The notes under the pieces were generated by a model that ran no database searches, was not told where the DNA came from, and saw only the letters and a list, made by a program, of their open reading frames with translations. 64,000 bases of DNA, from assembly GCA_963781665.1 (NCBI GenBank), contig CAWAGA010000002.1:1-64000 (forward strand), given 5' to 3'. Positions 50,302 through 58,917 of this stretch are shown piece after piece; the first letter of the stretch is position 1; every line of letters begins with the position of its first letter. The DNA comes from JAJYIW01 sp963781665 (GTDB taxonomy: Bacteria > Chloroflexota > Anaerolineae > Anaerolineales > Anaerolineaceae). The position numbers and the translations under genes are program-made.

Positions 50302-52440
50302 ATGGAATTCTCACAGTCAATTTCTTCCCAGCTGAATATCCGGTCCGGACAGGCCTCAGCAGTGATCGAGCTACTGGACGCCGGGAATACTTTGCCGTTT
50401 ATCGCTCGCTACCGTAAAGAAGCGACCGGTTCTCTGGATGAGGAGCAGATCCGCCAGATCGTCGAGCTGCTGGAAAAGCTGCGTTCCTTGGAAGAACGCC
50501 GCCAGACGGTGCTTAAATCGATCGAAGAGCAGGGGAAGCTGACTCCTGAATTGGCCAGGCAAATCAATGGCGCGGCCACGTTGACGGCTCTAGAAGATCT
50601 TTACCAACCTTACCGGCCGAAGCGACGCACCCGCGCCACAATGGCCCGCGAGAAAGGGCTGCAAGGACTGGCCGATTTGATTCTCAAACAGCCTCGCAAC
50701 CGCCAGACCCTATCGCAGATATCTGCACCCTATATCAATGCAGATGTACCAGACGAAGACGCAGCCTGGCAGGGCGCCAGAGACATCGTCGCCGAAATCA
50801 TCAGCGACCACGCCGAGGTACGCCGGTTCACACGTGAGAAGGCCATGCAGTGGGGTGTAATCAAAGGTGAAACCAACGAAAATGGCGAGGCGCTCGATAA
50901 TCGGGGTGTATACCAGAGCTATTACGAGTTTGAATGCCAGGTAAACCGGATCCGGCCGCACCAGGTGCTGGCACTAAACCGGGGTGAGAGCGAGAAGATC
51001 TTGCGGGTCGGGCTTGACCTGGCCGAACGCGATTGGCAAAGCGCCATCCTCACCGTATTCCGACCTGATCCGGCATCGGTATTAGCCAGCCAGCTGCAGC
51101 TGGCCACCGCCGAAAGCGCAGAGCGCCTGCTTCTACCGGCCATCGAACGAGACGTTCGCCGGGCGTTGAGTGAAAAGGCTGAACTGCATGCCATTGGTGT
51201 TTTCGCCTCTAACCTCAGAGCTTTACTGAGCCAACCCCCCCTTGCCGGTCAAACTGTGTTGGGCATTGATCCAGGCATCCGCACCGGCTGCAAAGTGGCG
51301 GTGGTCGACCCTACTGGAAAATTGCTCGATACGGCTACGATTTACCCCCATGAACCTCGAAAAGAATGGCAAAAATCAATCCAGTCCCTGGCAGCATTGA
51401 TCCAGAAGTTTCACATAACCCTGATTGCAACCGGAAATGGGACTGCCTCCCGTGAAACCGAACAGCTCATCGCCGACCTCATCCGCCAGAACACACCTGA
51501 GGTCAGGTACGTGATCGCCAGCGAAGCCGGCGCCAGTGTCTACTCGGCCAGCCCGCTGGCACGCAGCGAGCTGCCCAACCTGGACGTCAGCCTGAGGGGA
51601 GCGGTCTCGATCGCCCGGCGGGTACAAGATCCGCTGGCCGAACTGGTGAAGATCGATCCTCAATCAATTGGGGTCGGCCTTTACCAGCATGATGTAAACC
51701 AGAAACAACTGGCAGTGAGCCTGGCAGGCGTGGTCGAGAGTGTGGTGAACTCAGTAGGGGTCGATGTGAACACAGCCAGCCCGGCCCTTTTGAACCCACG
51801 TAGCCGGGATCGGTCAAAAACTGGCGGAAAAGATCGTGGCTTACCGGGATGAAAACGGACCTTTCGAGAACCGTGCCGGCTTAAAAAGGTTCCTGGAATG
51901 GGACCAAAAGCATTTGAGCAATCGGCCGGTTTTTTGAGGATCAGAGATGGAGACAACCCGCTCGATTCGAGCGCGATCCATCCGGAAAGTTATACAGTCG
52001 CAGCTGCGGTGATGAAGAAGCTTAAATTATCACTCAAGTCCTCCCCTTCTGAACGCATCAAGATCCTGGAAGAATTCAAGGCGCGCCAACCATTAGCCCA
52101 GTTGGCAGTTGAATTGAAGACCGGCTTGCCGACCTTAACGGATATCTTCGAGCAGCTTGCCAGGCCGGGACACGATCCGCGGGCAGACACACCTCCACCG
52201 GTGCTGCGCTCCGACGTGCTCAAAGTTGAGGACCTGGCGGTTGGAATGGTTCTCAAGGGAACCGTCCGAAACGTTGTTGATTTTGGGGCATTCGTTGATA
52301 TCGGCGTCAAAGTTGACGGCCTGCTGCACCGCAGCCAGATCCCGGCAGGGACATCGCTCAACGTAGGCGATATTTTGGCGGTCGAAATTCAAAAGATCGA
52401 AATTGAACGGGGGCGCATCGGTCTGGGGTGGGGAAAATAA
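50302..52440 (+). CDS. tex: Tex/YhgF RNA-binding transcription accessory protein (two compensating indels)
   Basis: Tex: N-terminal helical domain (GNTLPFIARYRKEATGSLDEEQIRQI), a YqgF-like nuclease fold (VLGIDPGIRTGCKVAVVD...), helix-hairpin-helix region and C-terminal S1 domain (LKVEDLAVGMVLKGTVRNVVDFGAFVDIG). It binds nucleic acid and affects transcription and translation in other bacteria. The open frame breaks at TGA 51850-51852 after an apparent extra A at 51793-51794. The correct frame (LTHVAGIGQKLAEKIVAYRD) then runs to about 51888, where a missing G returns it to the original frame and the usual VPGMGPKAFEQSAGF. About 713 aa joined, near family length. Confidence 0.92.
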
Positions 52441-52445
52441 AACCC

Positions 52446-53591
52446 TCAAGGTAACCATTGGGGCAGCGCCCCATTTTCGACAAGTATCCTGGTTTCGCCG
52501 GTGCCAAGCAGCCAAACCACAATTTCAGGCCCTTTAAAGGTCTGTCCCAACAGGTAATGCTGAAAAACCAGCTCTTGAGACGCAGCGTCCCAGTCGTAAT
52601 AGGCATTGTTATAAGACAGGTCGGTGGTTACCGGGCGGCGGCCATTCCCATCCGGTTTTACGATAGCAATCTGCTTCCCCCCAGAACCATCTGAATTTTG
52701 TTCGGAAAATGCAATCCATGCTCCATCCGGTGACCACAACGGAGACGCATAGTCTACCAAATTGTCCTGCGGAAGCAGCGGAGAGACTTTGTTTTGCGCC
52801 AGGTCAATCCGATCGATCATCGTAGACCCCAGGTTGCCTGACGCAGACATTCCGGTAAAGAGCAATTCTGTACCATCCGGCGACCAGCAGCCCACCTGCC
52901 CCATCCCATCCGGGATCAATTGTTCATCTCCGGACTTTAAAGCCACGATCCTGATTCCGCGAGCATTACTGTCGAAAACAGCGATTTTTCGGCCATCGGG
53001 CGACCATACAGGATCGATCCCCTGGATACTCGCATCTTCAAATAATGGAACATTTTGGGCAGTGCCGGCAGTCCACAGCCATACCCGGGCCAGGCCAGCC
53101 AGGTTCTGGGGATCGTTCTGCTCGATTGTTCGACTATACGCAATCTTTTTGCCATCGGGCGACCAGGCCTGCGAAGTGCATGTGTCTGGTCCACAATCTA
53201 CGATTTTTTGTGCATTGGCGCCATTACGATCGATGATCCAAAGATCATCCCCACCCTGATTGTTCCCGGTTGAATATGCCAGTTTTTGACCATCATTGGA
53301 AACCGAGAAATCCTTGACCATGCCCCCGGTTGAGGTTATCTGCTTTGCATTTTGACCGTTAAGATCGACACGCCAGACGTCTCCGCTTTCACTACCTGGT
53401 TTGAGTGAAAGATAAGCGACATCTGGCGATGTACTGTCGGTAGCCTGAGGAGCTTCCGTTGCCGGCAGGTCAGTGATCGCCCCCCTTTGATTGAAAAAAA
53501 ACATTACAGCGATTGCTAAAAGGATGGCCACCCCTGCCAGGCCATACAGTGCAGTATTACCTCGAGTTAAAAAATCTCTCAGCTTCTGCAT
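52446..53591 (-). CDS. Membrane-anchored TolB-like beta-propeller protein
   Basis: A 381-aa protein: short cytoplasmic N-terminus, one membrane segment (about 17-38, ALYGLAGVAILLAIAVMFFF) and a WD40/TolB-type propeller with repeats such as DVWRVDLNGQNAKQITS, SNDGQKLAYSTG, WSPDGKKIAYSRT, WSPDGRKIAVFDS, WSPDGTELLFTG and WSPDGAWIAFSEQ. Such propellers usually bind proteins or sugars. ATG 53591 (MQKLRDFL) is preferred to GTG 53606; no SD supports either. It converges with tex, 5 nt apart. Confidence 0.85.
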   Translation of the reverse strand: MQKLRDFLTRGNTALYGLAGVAILLAIAVMFFFNQRGAITDLPATEAPQATDSTSPDVAYLSLKPGSESGDVWRVDLNGQNAKQITSTGGMVKDFSVSNDGQKLAYSTGNNQGGDDLWIIDRNGANAQKIVDCGPDTCTSQAWSPDGKKIAYSRTIEQNDPQNLAGLARVWLWTAGTAQNVPLFEDASIQGIDPVWSPDGRKIAVFDSNARGIRIVALKSGDEQLIPDGMGQVGCWSPDGTELLFTGMSASGNLGSTMIDRIDLAQNKVSPLLPQDNLVDYASPLWSPDGAWIAFSEQNSDGSGGKQIAIVKPDGNGRRPVTTDLSYNNAYYDWDAASQELVFQHYLLGQTFKGPEIVVWLLGTGETRILVENGALPQWLP

Positions 53592-53730
53592 AAGAAGAAA
53601 GTGCAACCAGAAATTGGTATCCAGTAAGCTGGCGGTGAACAGCCAGTTGAAAGCCGGGAGGCCTCATTGCCGGTTCTCCCGCTTGCCTGAATCCTGATTA
53701 TCTGGTCTCCGAACGCCGGCTGCCGTATCG

Positions 53731-54489
53731 TTAGGGCGTCGGAGTCAACGTCTCAGTTGCAGCAGTGGTAGGCGTGCGGGTTGGCGGGTATACTGTCCCT
53801 GGTCCAGGCGTACGCGTCTGCGTGGCGGTCGGAATGGGGGTAACGATATTAACCAGAATGGTTAATACGTCGCCAGCTTTGATGTCGTTGGCGTTGGCAA
53901 GCTTATTGGTTGCTACGATTAAATCGATGGTACTGTTGTAAAGCAGCGCCAAACCTCTGACGGTGTCGCCGCTCTTGACCGTCACCTGGATTTTGGTACC
54001 GGCAGCCATGCCAGTCGGGAAGGGCGTATCGGTCGGCAGAACCTGATCGGGCAGCGGAATCAACAGGATATCACCCGGGGCAATGGCGCAATCAGATCCA
54101 TAGGTCGGGTTCAGTGCGATCAACACATTGAGGTCGACCTTCTGGGTTACCGCGATATCCCAGCAAGTCTCACCTTCTTTGACCGTATATTCATAAGGTC
54201 CTGAGGGGGTGTCGGTTGGTGTAATCGTTGCAGTTTCGGTCGATGTTGCTGTTTCGGTAGGAGTCAAGGTGGGTGTTACCGGTGTGTTCGTAGGTGTATC
54301 CGTCAGGGTGGGAGTCGCCGATGACATTAATGCTAAGGCGGGCCGGTTAGGACCGGTCAGCCACACCACCAGCACCACGATGCCGATGATGACCAGAAGT
54401 ATGGCCAGGCCTCCAACCACATACGGCCCCATCTGCTGGCGCTTTCTATAGGATGAGATAACTTTTTGAGCAGAGTTTTTATTTCTCAT
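53731..54489 (-). CDS. Membrane-anchored LysM peptidoglycan-binding protein
   Basis: A 252-aa protein: basic N-terminus, one membrane segment (about 21-45), a Thr/Pro linker, two LysM domains (EYTVKEGETCWDIAVTQKV...NPTYGSDCAIAPGDILLIP and VTVKSGDTVRGLALLYNST...NDIKAGDVLTILV) and a Thr/Pro tail. LysM binds the glycan of peptidoglycan. The two Cys (residues about 108 and 135) may pair. SD AGGAAAA precedes ATG 54489. Monocistronic, upstream of the TolB-like gene. Confidence 0.92.
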   Translation of the reverse strand: MRNKNSAQKVISSYRKRQQMGPYVVGGLAILLVIIGIVVLVVWLTGPNRPALALMSSATPTLTDTPTNTPVTPTLTPTETATSTETATITPTDTPSGPYEYTVKEGETCWDIAVTQKVDLNVLIALNPTYGSDCAIAPGDILLIPLPDQVLPTDTPFPTGMAAGTKIQVTVKSGDTVRGLALLYNSTIDLIVATNKLANANDIKAGDVLTILVNIVTPIPTATQTRTPGPGTVYPPTRTPTTAATETLTPTP

Positions 54490-54628
54490 TTATTTTTCCT
54501 AAAAGGGTAATTGGATATCCAGAGTATATCGAGCGCATTAAGGGCAAGGTCAGCCCTCTGGCCAAGATGGATCAGTCAATGATTTTACCTGATGTCTTTA
54601 TATTATGCGAGTCTTACCGATTGCTCTA

Positions 54629-57535
54629 TTATACACCAGTCAGGTGACGCTGCTTCTCGCGATCCAGCACTGGCTGCAAGTATTGGCCGGTGTAGGAGGT
54701 GGCCATCTGAACAATTTCTTCTGGCGTTCCCTCCGCTACCATTTCACCGCCCCGGTCTCCACCTTCAGGACCCAGGTCTAAGATATAGTCAGCGACCTTA
54801 ATAATATCCAAATTATGCTCAATTATCAAGACAGTATTTCCGGCTTCGACCAGACGCTGCAAGACCTCAATCAGCCGGTGGACGTCGGCTGCGTGCAGAC
54901 CCACCGATGGCTCATCCAAGACATACAGGGTGCGCCCGGTTGCCCTCCGGGAAAGCTCTTTGGCCAGCTTCACCCGTTGGGCTTCACCACCCGAGAGGGT
55001 TGGCGCTGGCTGGCCGATCTTGATGTACCCTAAACCAACTTCATCCAAGGTGCGCAGCTTATTGACGATCCCAGGGAAAGCCGAGAATACTTCCTGGCCA
55101 GCTTCAATCGTCATATCGAGCACATCTGCAATTGACATGCTCTTGAAGTGGATCTGCAGAGTCTCGCGGTTGAAACGGGCTCCATGACAGACATCACAAG
55201 GCACGTAGATGTCTGGCAAAAACTGCATTTCGATGCGCAGCTGTCCCTGGCCCTGGCAGGCTTCGCAGCGCCCGCCGTGGACGTTGAAGGAGAAACGACC
55301 GGCTTTGTAACCCCTCATTTTACTTTCCGGAAGCTCGGCGAAAAGCTGGCGGATTTCATCAAAAACCCCAGTATACGTTCCCGGATTGGACCGAGGGGTG
55401 CGCCCGATAGGTGATTGATCGATATTGATGACCTTGTCGATGTATTCGACCCCTTCAATGTGGTCGTACTCGCCGGGTTGGGTATGCGCCCCTTGCAGGT
55501 CCCGCGCCAGCGCCTTGTAAAGAACGTCGATCATCAGGGTAGATTTGCCCGAACCGGAGACACCAGTGATACACACGAACCTCCCCAGGGGAATCTTTGC
55601 AGTCAAATTCTTCAAGTTATTGGCTTTAGCGCCAACGATCTGGAGCCATTTGCCATTCCCAGGCCGGCGTTTTTCAGGCATCGGCACCTGCAAACGCCCG
55701 GAAAGATAAGCCCCGGTGAGCGAGTCCGGGTTCTTGAGGATCGAATCTACCGTTCCGGCCGCGACGATGTTACCGCCATGTTCACCGGCGCCCGGGCCAA
55801 GGTCAACCACCCAATCGGCTGCCAAGATGGTATCGTTATCGTGCTCGACCACCAATACCGTGTTGCCCAGATCACGCAGTCCCTTTAGCGTCGCCAGTAA
55901 GCGATCGTTATCACGGGGGTGCAAGCCGATCGAAGGTTCGTCCAAAACGTAGAGAACGCCTAATAAACGCGATCCCACCTGGGTCGCCAGGCGGATTCGT
56001 TGGGCTTCTCCCCCTGAAAGAGATCCAGCCGAACGGCTGAGCGTCAGGTAGTCAAGGCCAACATTGACCAGGAATCCGAGCCGGGATTGAATTTCCTTGA
56101 GGATGCGCCCGGCTATTGCCTGCTGGCGGCTGCCGAGGGGTGTATCGGAAGCGGATAGACGGGAGCTCCATTCCAGGGTCTTCACCACGGTCCAAGCGGT
56201 CACTTCGACGATATTACGATCGTCTACGGTCACGGCCAAGGCTTCAGGCCGCAACCGGGTTCCTTTACAGGTCGGGCAAGGACGGTCAGTCATGAACTCC
56301 CCGATCTTGGAGCGGATATACTCAGATTGGGTTTCCCGGTAACGGCGCATCATGTTTCCAATTACCCCTTCGAAAGACGTCTGGAAAGTTGATTCGCGTT
56401 CTTTCCCGTGGAAATGGACTTCGACCTCCTGGCCGTGGGTCCCATATATGATCTTATCCAGCTTTTCCTTTGGAATCGAACTGACCGGTGCATCGAGGTC
56501 GATATGATGCTTGTGGGCTACCGCTTCGACCAGCTGCCAGTAATAACCGCCTTCATCCCGGGGACCGTTCCATTCAAGGGCGACGATCGCTCCTTCGTTG
56601 AGCGAACGGTCTGGGTCTGGGATTAAGAGGTCGGGGTCGATTTCCAATTTGCTGCCCAATCCCTGGCATTCAGGGCAAGCACCATGTGGTGTGTTGAATG
56701 AAAACGTGCGTGGTTCGATTTCAGGCAGGCTGACGCCGTGCTCGGGGCACGCCAGGTGCTCGGAAAAGAACAGGTCTTGGGGTGGATTTGTCGACAGGTC
56801 TTGTACAGTGAGATAACCTTCGCCGACCTTGAGCGCTGTTTCAACCGAATCGGTCAACCGCGAGCGGGCAGCCAACATTTCCGCATCGCTGTCGGGGTGG
56901 TTGATCACCAATCGATCGACGACGGCCTCGATCGTATGGATCTTGTAGCGGTCGAGGGTGATCTCTTCGTCGAGGCTGTAGATGGTCTGGTCGACCCGAA
57001 CGCGGACAAAGCCTGCTTTACGTATTTCGTCAAAGACAGCCTGGTAAGTTCCTTTACGCGCCCGAACGATAGGCGCCAGAATAACCAGGCGGCTGTCCTC
57101 CGGCAGGCTTTCTACAGCGTCGACGATTTCCTGGGCCGATTGGCGGACAACTTCTCGCCCGCAAACCGGGCAGTGCGGGATTCCAACCCGAGCGAACAGC
57201 AGGCGCAAGTAATCGTAGATCTCGGTAACAGTGCCTACTGTAGAGCGTGGGTTATGCGATGTGGCCTTTTGATCGATAGAGACGGCCGGAGATAACCCAT
57301 CGATCGTATCGACATCTGGTTTATCCATCTGGCCCAAAAACTGGCGAGCATAAGCAGAAAGTGATTCGACATAACGCCTTTGCCCTTCTGCAAATATCGT
57401 ATCAAAGGCCAGAGAGCTTTTACCCGACCCAGAAAGGCCGGTAATCACTACTAACTTATCCCTGGGAATCTCAACAGTGATATTCTTTAAATTATGTTCT
57501 CGTGCGCCGACAACACGGATAATATTTTGAGACAT
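54629..57535 (-). CDS. uvrA: Excinuclease ABC subunit A
   Basis: A 968-aa nucleotide-excision-repair DNA damage sensor (E. coli 940). Two ABC ATPase halves: Walker A GLSGSGKSSLAFDTIFAEGQRRY and GVSGSGKSTLMIDVLYKAL; signatures LSGGEAQRIRLA and LSGGEAQRVKLA; Walker B with VLDEPSIGLHPRDN and VLDEPSVGLHAADV. Zinc modules CPVCGREV, CPEH...CPEC and CEACQGQGQLRIEMQFLPDIYVPCDVC are complete. SD GAGGA precedes ATG 57535. UvrB and UvrC are not in the window. No disruption seen. Confidence 0.98.
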   Translation of the reverse strand: MSQNIIRVVGAREHNLKNITVEIPRDKLVVITGLSGSGKSSLAFDTIFAEGQRRYVESLSAYARQFLGQMDKPDVDTIDGLSPAVSIDQKATSHNPRSTVGTVTEIYDYLRLLFARVGIPHCPVCGREVVRQSAQEIVDAVESLPEDSRLVILAPIVRARKGTYQAVFDEIRKAGFVRVRVDQTIYSLDEEITLDRYKIHTIEAVVDRLVINHPDSDAEMLAARSRLTDSVETALKVGEGYLTVQDLSTNPPQDLFFSEHLACPEHGVSLPEIEPRTFSFNTPHGACPECQGLGSKLEIDPDLLIPDPDRSLNEGAIVALEWNGPRDEGGYYWQLVEAVAHKHHIDLDAPVSSIPKEKLDKIIYGTHGQEVEVHFHGKERESTFQTSFEGVIGNMMRRYRETQSEYIRSKIGEFMTDRPCPTCKGTRLRPEALAVTVDDRNIVEVTAWTVVKTLEWSSRLSASDTPLGSRQQAIAGRILKEIQSRLGFLVNVGLDYLTLSRSAGSLSGGEAQRIRLATQVGSRLLGVLYVLDEPSIGLHPRDNDRLLATLKGLRDLGNTVLVVEHDNDTILAADWVVDLGPGAGEHGGNIVAAGTVDSILKNPDSLTGAYLSGRLQVPMPEKRRPGNGKWLQIVGAKANNLKNLTAKIPLGRFVCITGVSGSGKSTLMIDVLYKALARDLQGAHTQPGEYDHIEGVEYIDKVINIDQSPIGRTPRSNPGTYTGVFDEIRQLFAELPESKMRGYKAGRFSFNVHGGRCEACQGQGQLRIEMQFLPDIYVPCDVCHGARFNRETLQIHFKSMSIADVLDMTIEAGQEVFSAFPGIVNKLRTLDEVGLGYIKIGQPAPTLSGGEAQRVKLAKELSRRATGRTLYVLDEPSVGLHAADVHRLIEVLQRLVEAGNTVLIIEHNLDIIKVADYILDLGPEGGDRGGEMVAEGTPEEIVQMATSYTGQYLQPVLDREKQRHLTGV

Positions 57536-57608
57536 AGCTATCCTCGTCCTGATAATTATAGCACAGATGTTTCATTACAGAACAAATGTTTCTTAGGAAT
57601 CCGGCTCT

Positions 57609-58487
57609 TCAGCCTTCAACATGAATATATTTGCTCTTCCGAAAGCCCAGGAATCCGGTAACCAGGTGATAGATGGCAAATAATTCACAGGCGAATGGCA
57701 AATAACCCCCATAACCCAGCAGCGGCATTTCAAAGATATGCCAGAAATTAACGTAAGGGACGGTATAGATCCATTTGGGATATGAAAAATAATTCCACAT
57801 TTCCCAGAAAAAACCGGTCATTAACGCACCCAGGAAAAGGCTGACGATTGGGCGCCAGTCACCCCTTTGGGTCCAATCAGCCAACGAACGGTTGCCCAAC
57901 CAGACGTTCACCGGTTCGAGAATGAAATAGACCGAGAGCCATAAGAATCCAAAGAAGTAATGGGGCCAGGCCAGGAGCAGACCCAGCATCACCCATCCTA
58001 TGGTAAAGAAAATGACTGTCGTTCGCCGGTTGGGGCGGATCACCAACCAGGATTTCATCCGGCGGATGAAGCCAAAACCACTCACAAATTCAGCTGTTCC
58101 GAACACAGCAGGGATGACAATCGAAAAATTGACGGTGGCGGCTACAATGTACTGCCAACCATTAAGGACGTCTCGCCCCAGGTAATGCCAGTTTTGAACG
58201 CGCCAGTTAAGCGCCTCAAATAACCACCAGACCGGAGCAGAAACCACAAACAGCAGGATATACCGGCGCCAGCTGCGTTGAAATAAAGAGGTTCCCGATC
58301 GCCACAGGTTGACAGCATCGATGACCAGGCAGTATCCCAACCAGAGGGGGAAAAAAGCCCAATACGTTCGCGGCCCGGGTAAGGTCCAATTTAGTACCCA
58401 GAAAACAACAATAAGGCTCAAACCGATCCAACCGTGTAGAGCGAACCCACGGCGTTCTTCATTACGTGTAATAACTTTCTCGACCAA
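57609..58487 (-). CDS. Conserved polytopic membrane protein
   Basis: Not recognised. 292 aa with about seven or eight membrane segments rich in Trp and aromatic residues (GWIGLSLIVVFWVLNWTL, ILLFVVSAPVWWLFEALNW, VIFFTIGWVMLGLLLAW, ALMTGFFWEMWNYFSYPKW). The two W-E/x-W-N motifs (WWLFEALNW and FFWEMWNYF) lie at equivalent points of the two halves and suggest an internal repeat. TTG 58487 is the only start in frame, with AGGAAG upstream. Downstream of mce by 12 nt, so in the same operon as mce and mcm, though the functional link is unclear. Confidence 0.75.
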   Translation of the reverse strand: MVEKVITRNEERRGFALHGWIGLSLIVVFWVLNWTLPGPRTYWAFFPLWLGYCLVIDAVNLWRSGTSLFQRSWRRYILLFVVSAPVWWLFEALNWRVQNWHYLGRDVLNGWQYIVAATVNFSIVIPAVFGTAEFVSGFGFIRRMKSWLVIRPNRRTTVIFFTIGWVMLGLLLAWPHYFFGFLWLSVYFILEPVNVWLGNRSLADWTQRGDWRPIVSLFLGALMTGFFWEMWNYFSYPKWIYTVPYVNFWHIFEMPLLGYGGYLPFACELFAIYHLVTGFLGFRKSKYIHVEG

Positions 58488-58499
58488 ATCTATTCTTCC

Positions 58500-58910
58500 T
58501 TAATCGATTAACACTTGATACAGCTCGACCAGGACCCCGCCGGTCGATTTGGGGTGGATAAATGCCATTTTACGGCCTGGCAGAAGGGCAGGCGTATCGT
58601 TGATCAGCCTGACCCCGCGGCCCTTTAAATCAGATAAAACTCCTTCGATGTCATCCACCTCGAGGCAAATATGGTGGATCCCAGGGCCTCTTTCGTGGAT
58701 GAATTTGGATAAGGATGAACCCTCGGCAATGGGCTCCACCAGCTCGATTTCGCTATCACCCACCGGCAAAAATGCAACTGTGGCTTGCTGGGAGGGCACC
58801 TCTTCGCTTTTAGCCAATTCAAGACCCAGCGCGTCTCTCCAAAAGCTCAACGCCTGGTCGATATCTGAGACAGCAACCGCTACGTGGTTAATCTTTGTGA
58901 TCCTGGTCAT
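58500..58910 (-). CDS. mce: Methylmalonyl-CoA epimerase
   Basis: A 136-aa vicinal-oxygen-chelate enzyme interconverting (2R)- and (2S)-methylmalonyl-CoA. KINHVAVAVSDIDQALSFWRDALGL has the first metal His; EIELVEPI and GIHHICLEVDD the second; VLVELYQ carries the metal Glu. ATG 58910 is chosen; the longer frame from 58973 runs into the mutase gene and lacks homology. It lies 7 nt after the mutase stop. Together they isomerise propionate-derived methylmalonyl-CoA to succinyl-CoA. Confidence 0.95.
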   Translation of the reverse strand: MTRITKINHVAVAVSDIDQALSFWRDALGLELAKSEEVPSQQATVAFLPVGDSEIELVEPIAEGSSLSKFIHERGPGIHHICLEVDDIEGVLSDLKGRGVRLINDTPALLPGRKMAFIHPKSTGGVLVELYQVLID

Positions 58911-58917
58911 TTCCAAC

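Noticed and set aside
50302..52440. Two separate genes (tex fragment plus independent S1-domain gene)
   Set aside because: The intervening off-frame segment encodes the expected tex helix-hairpin-helix region, so it is one gene with two indels.
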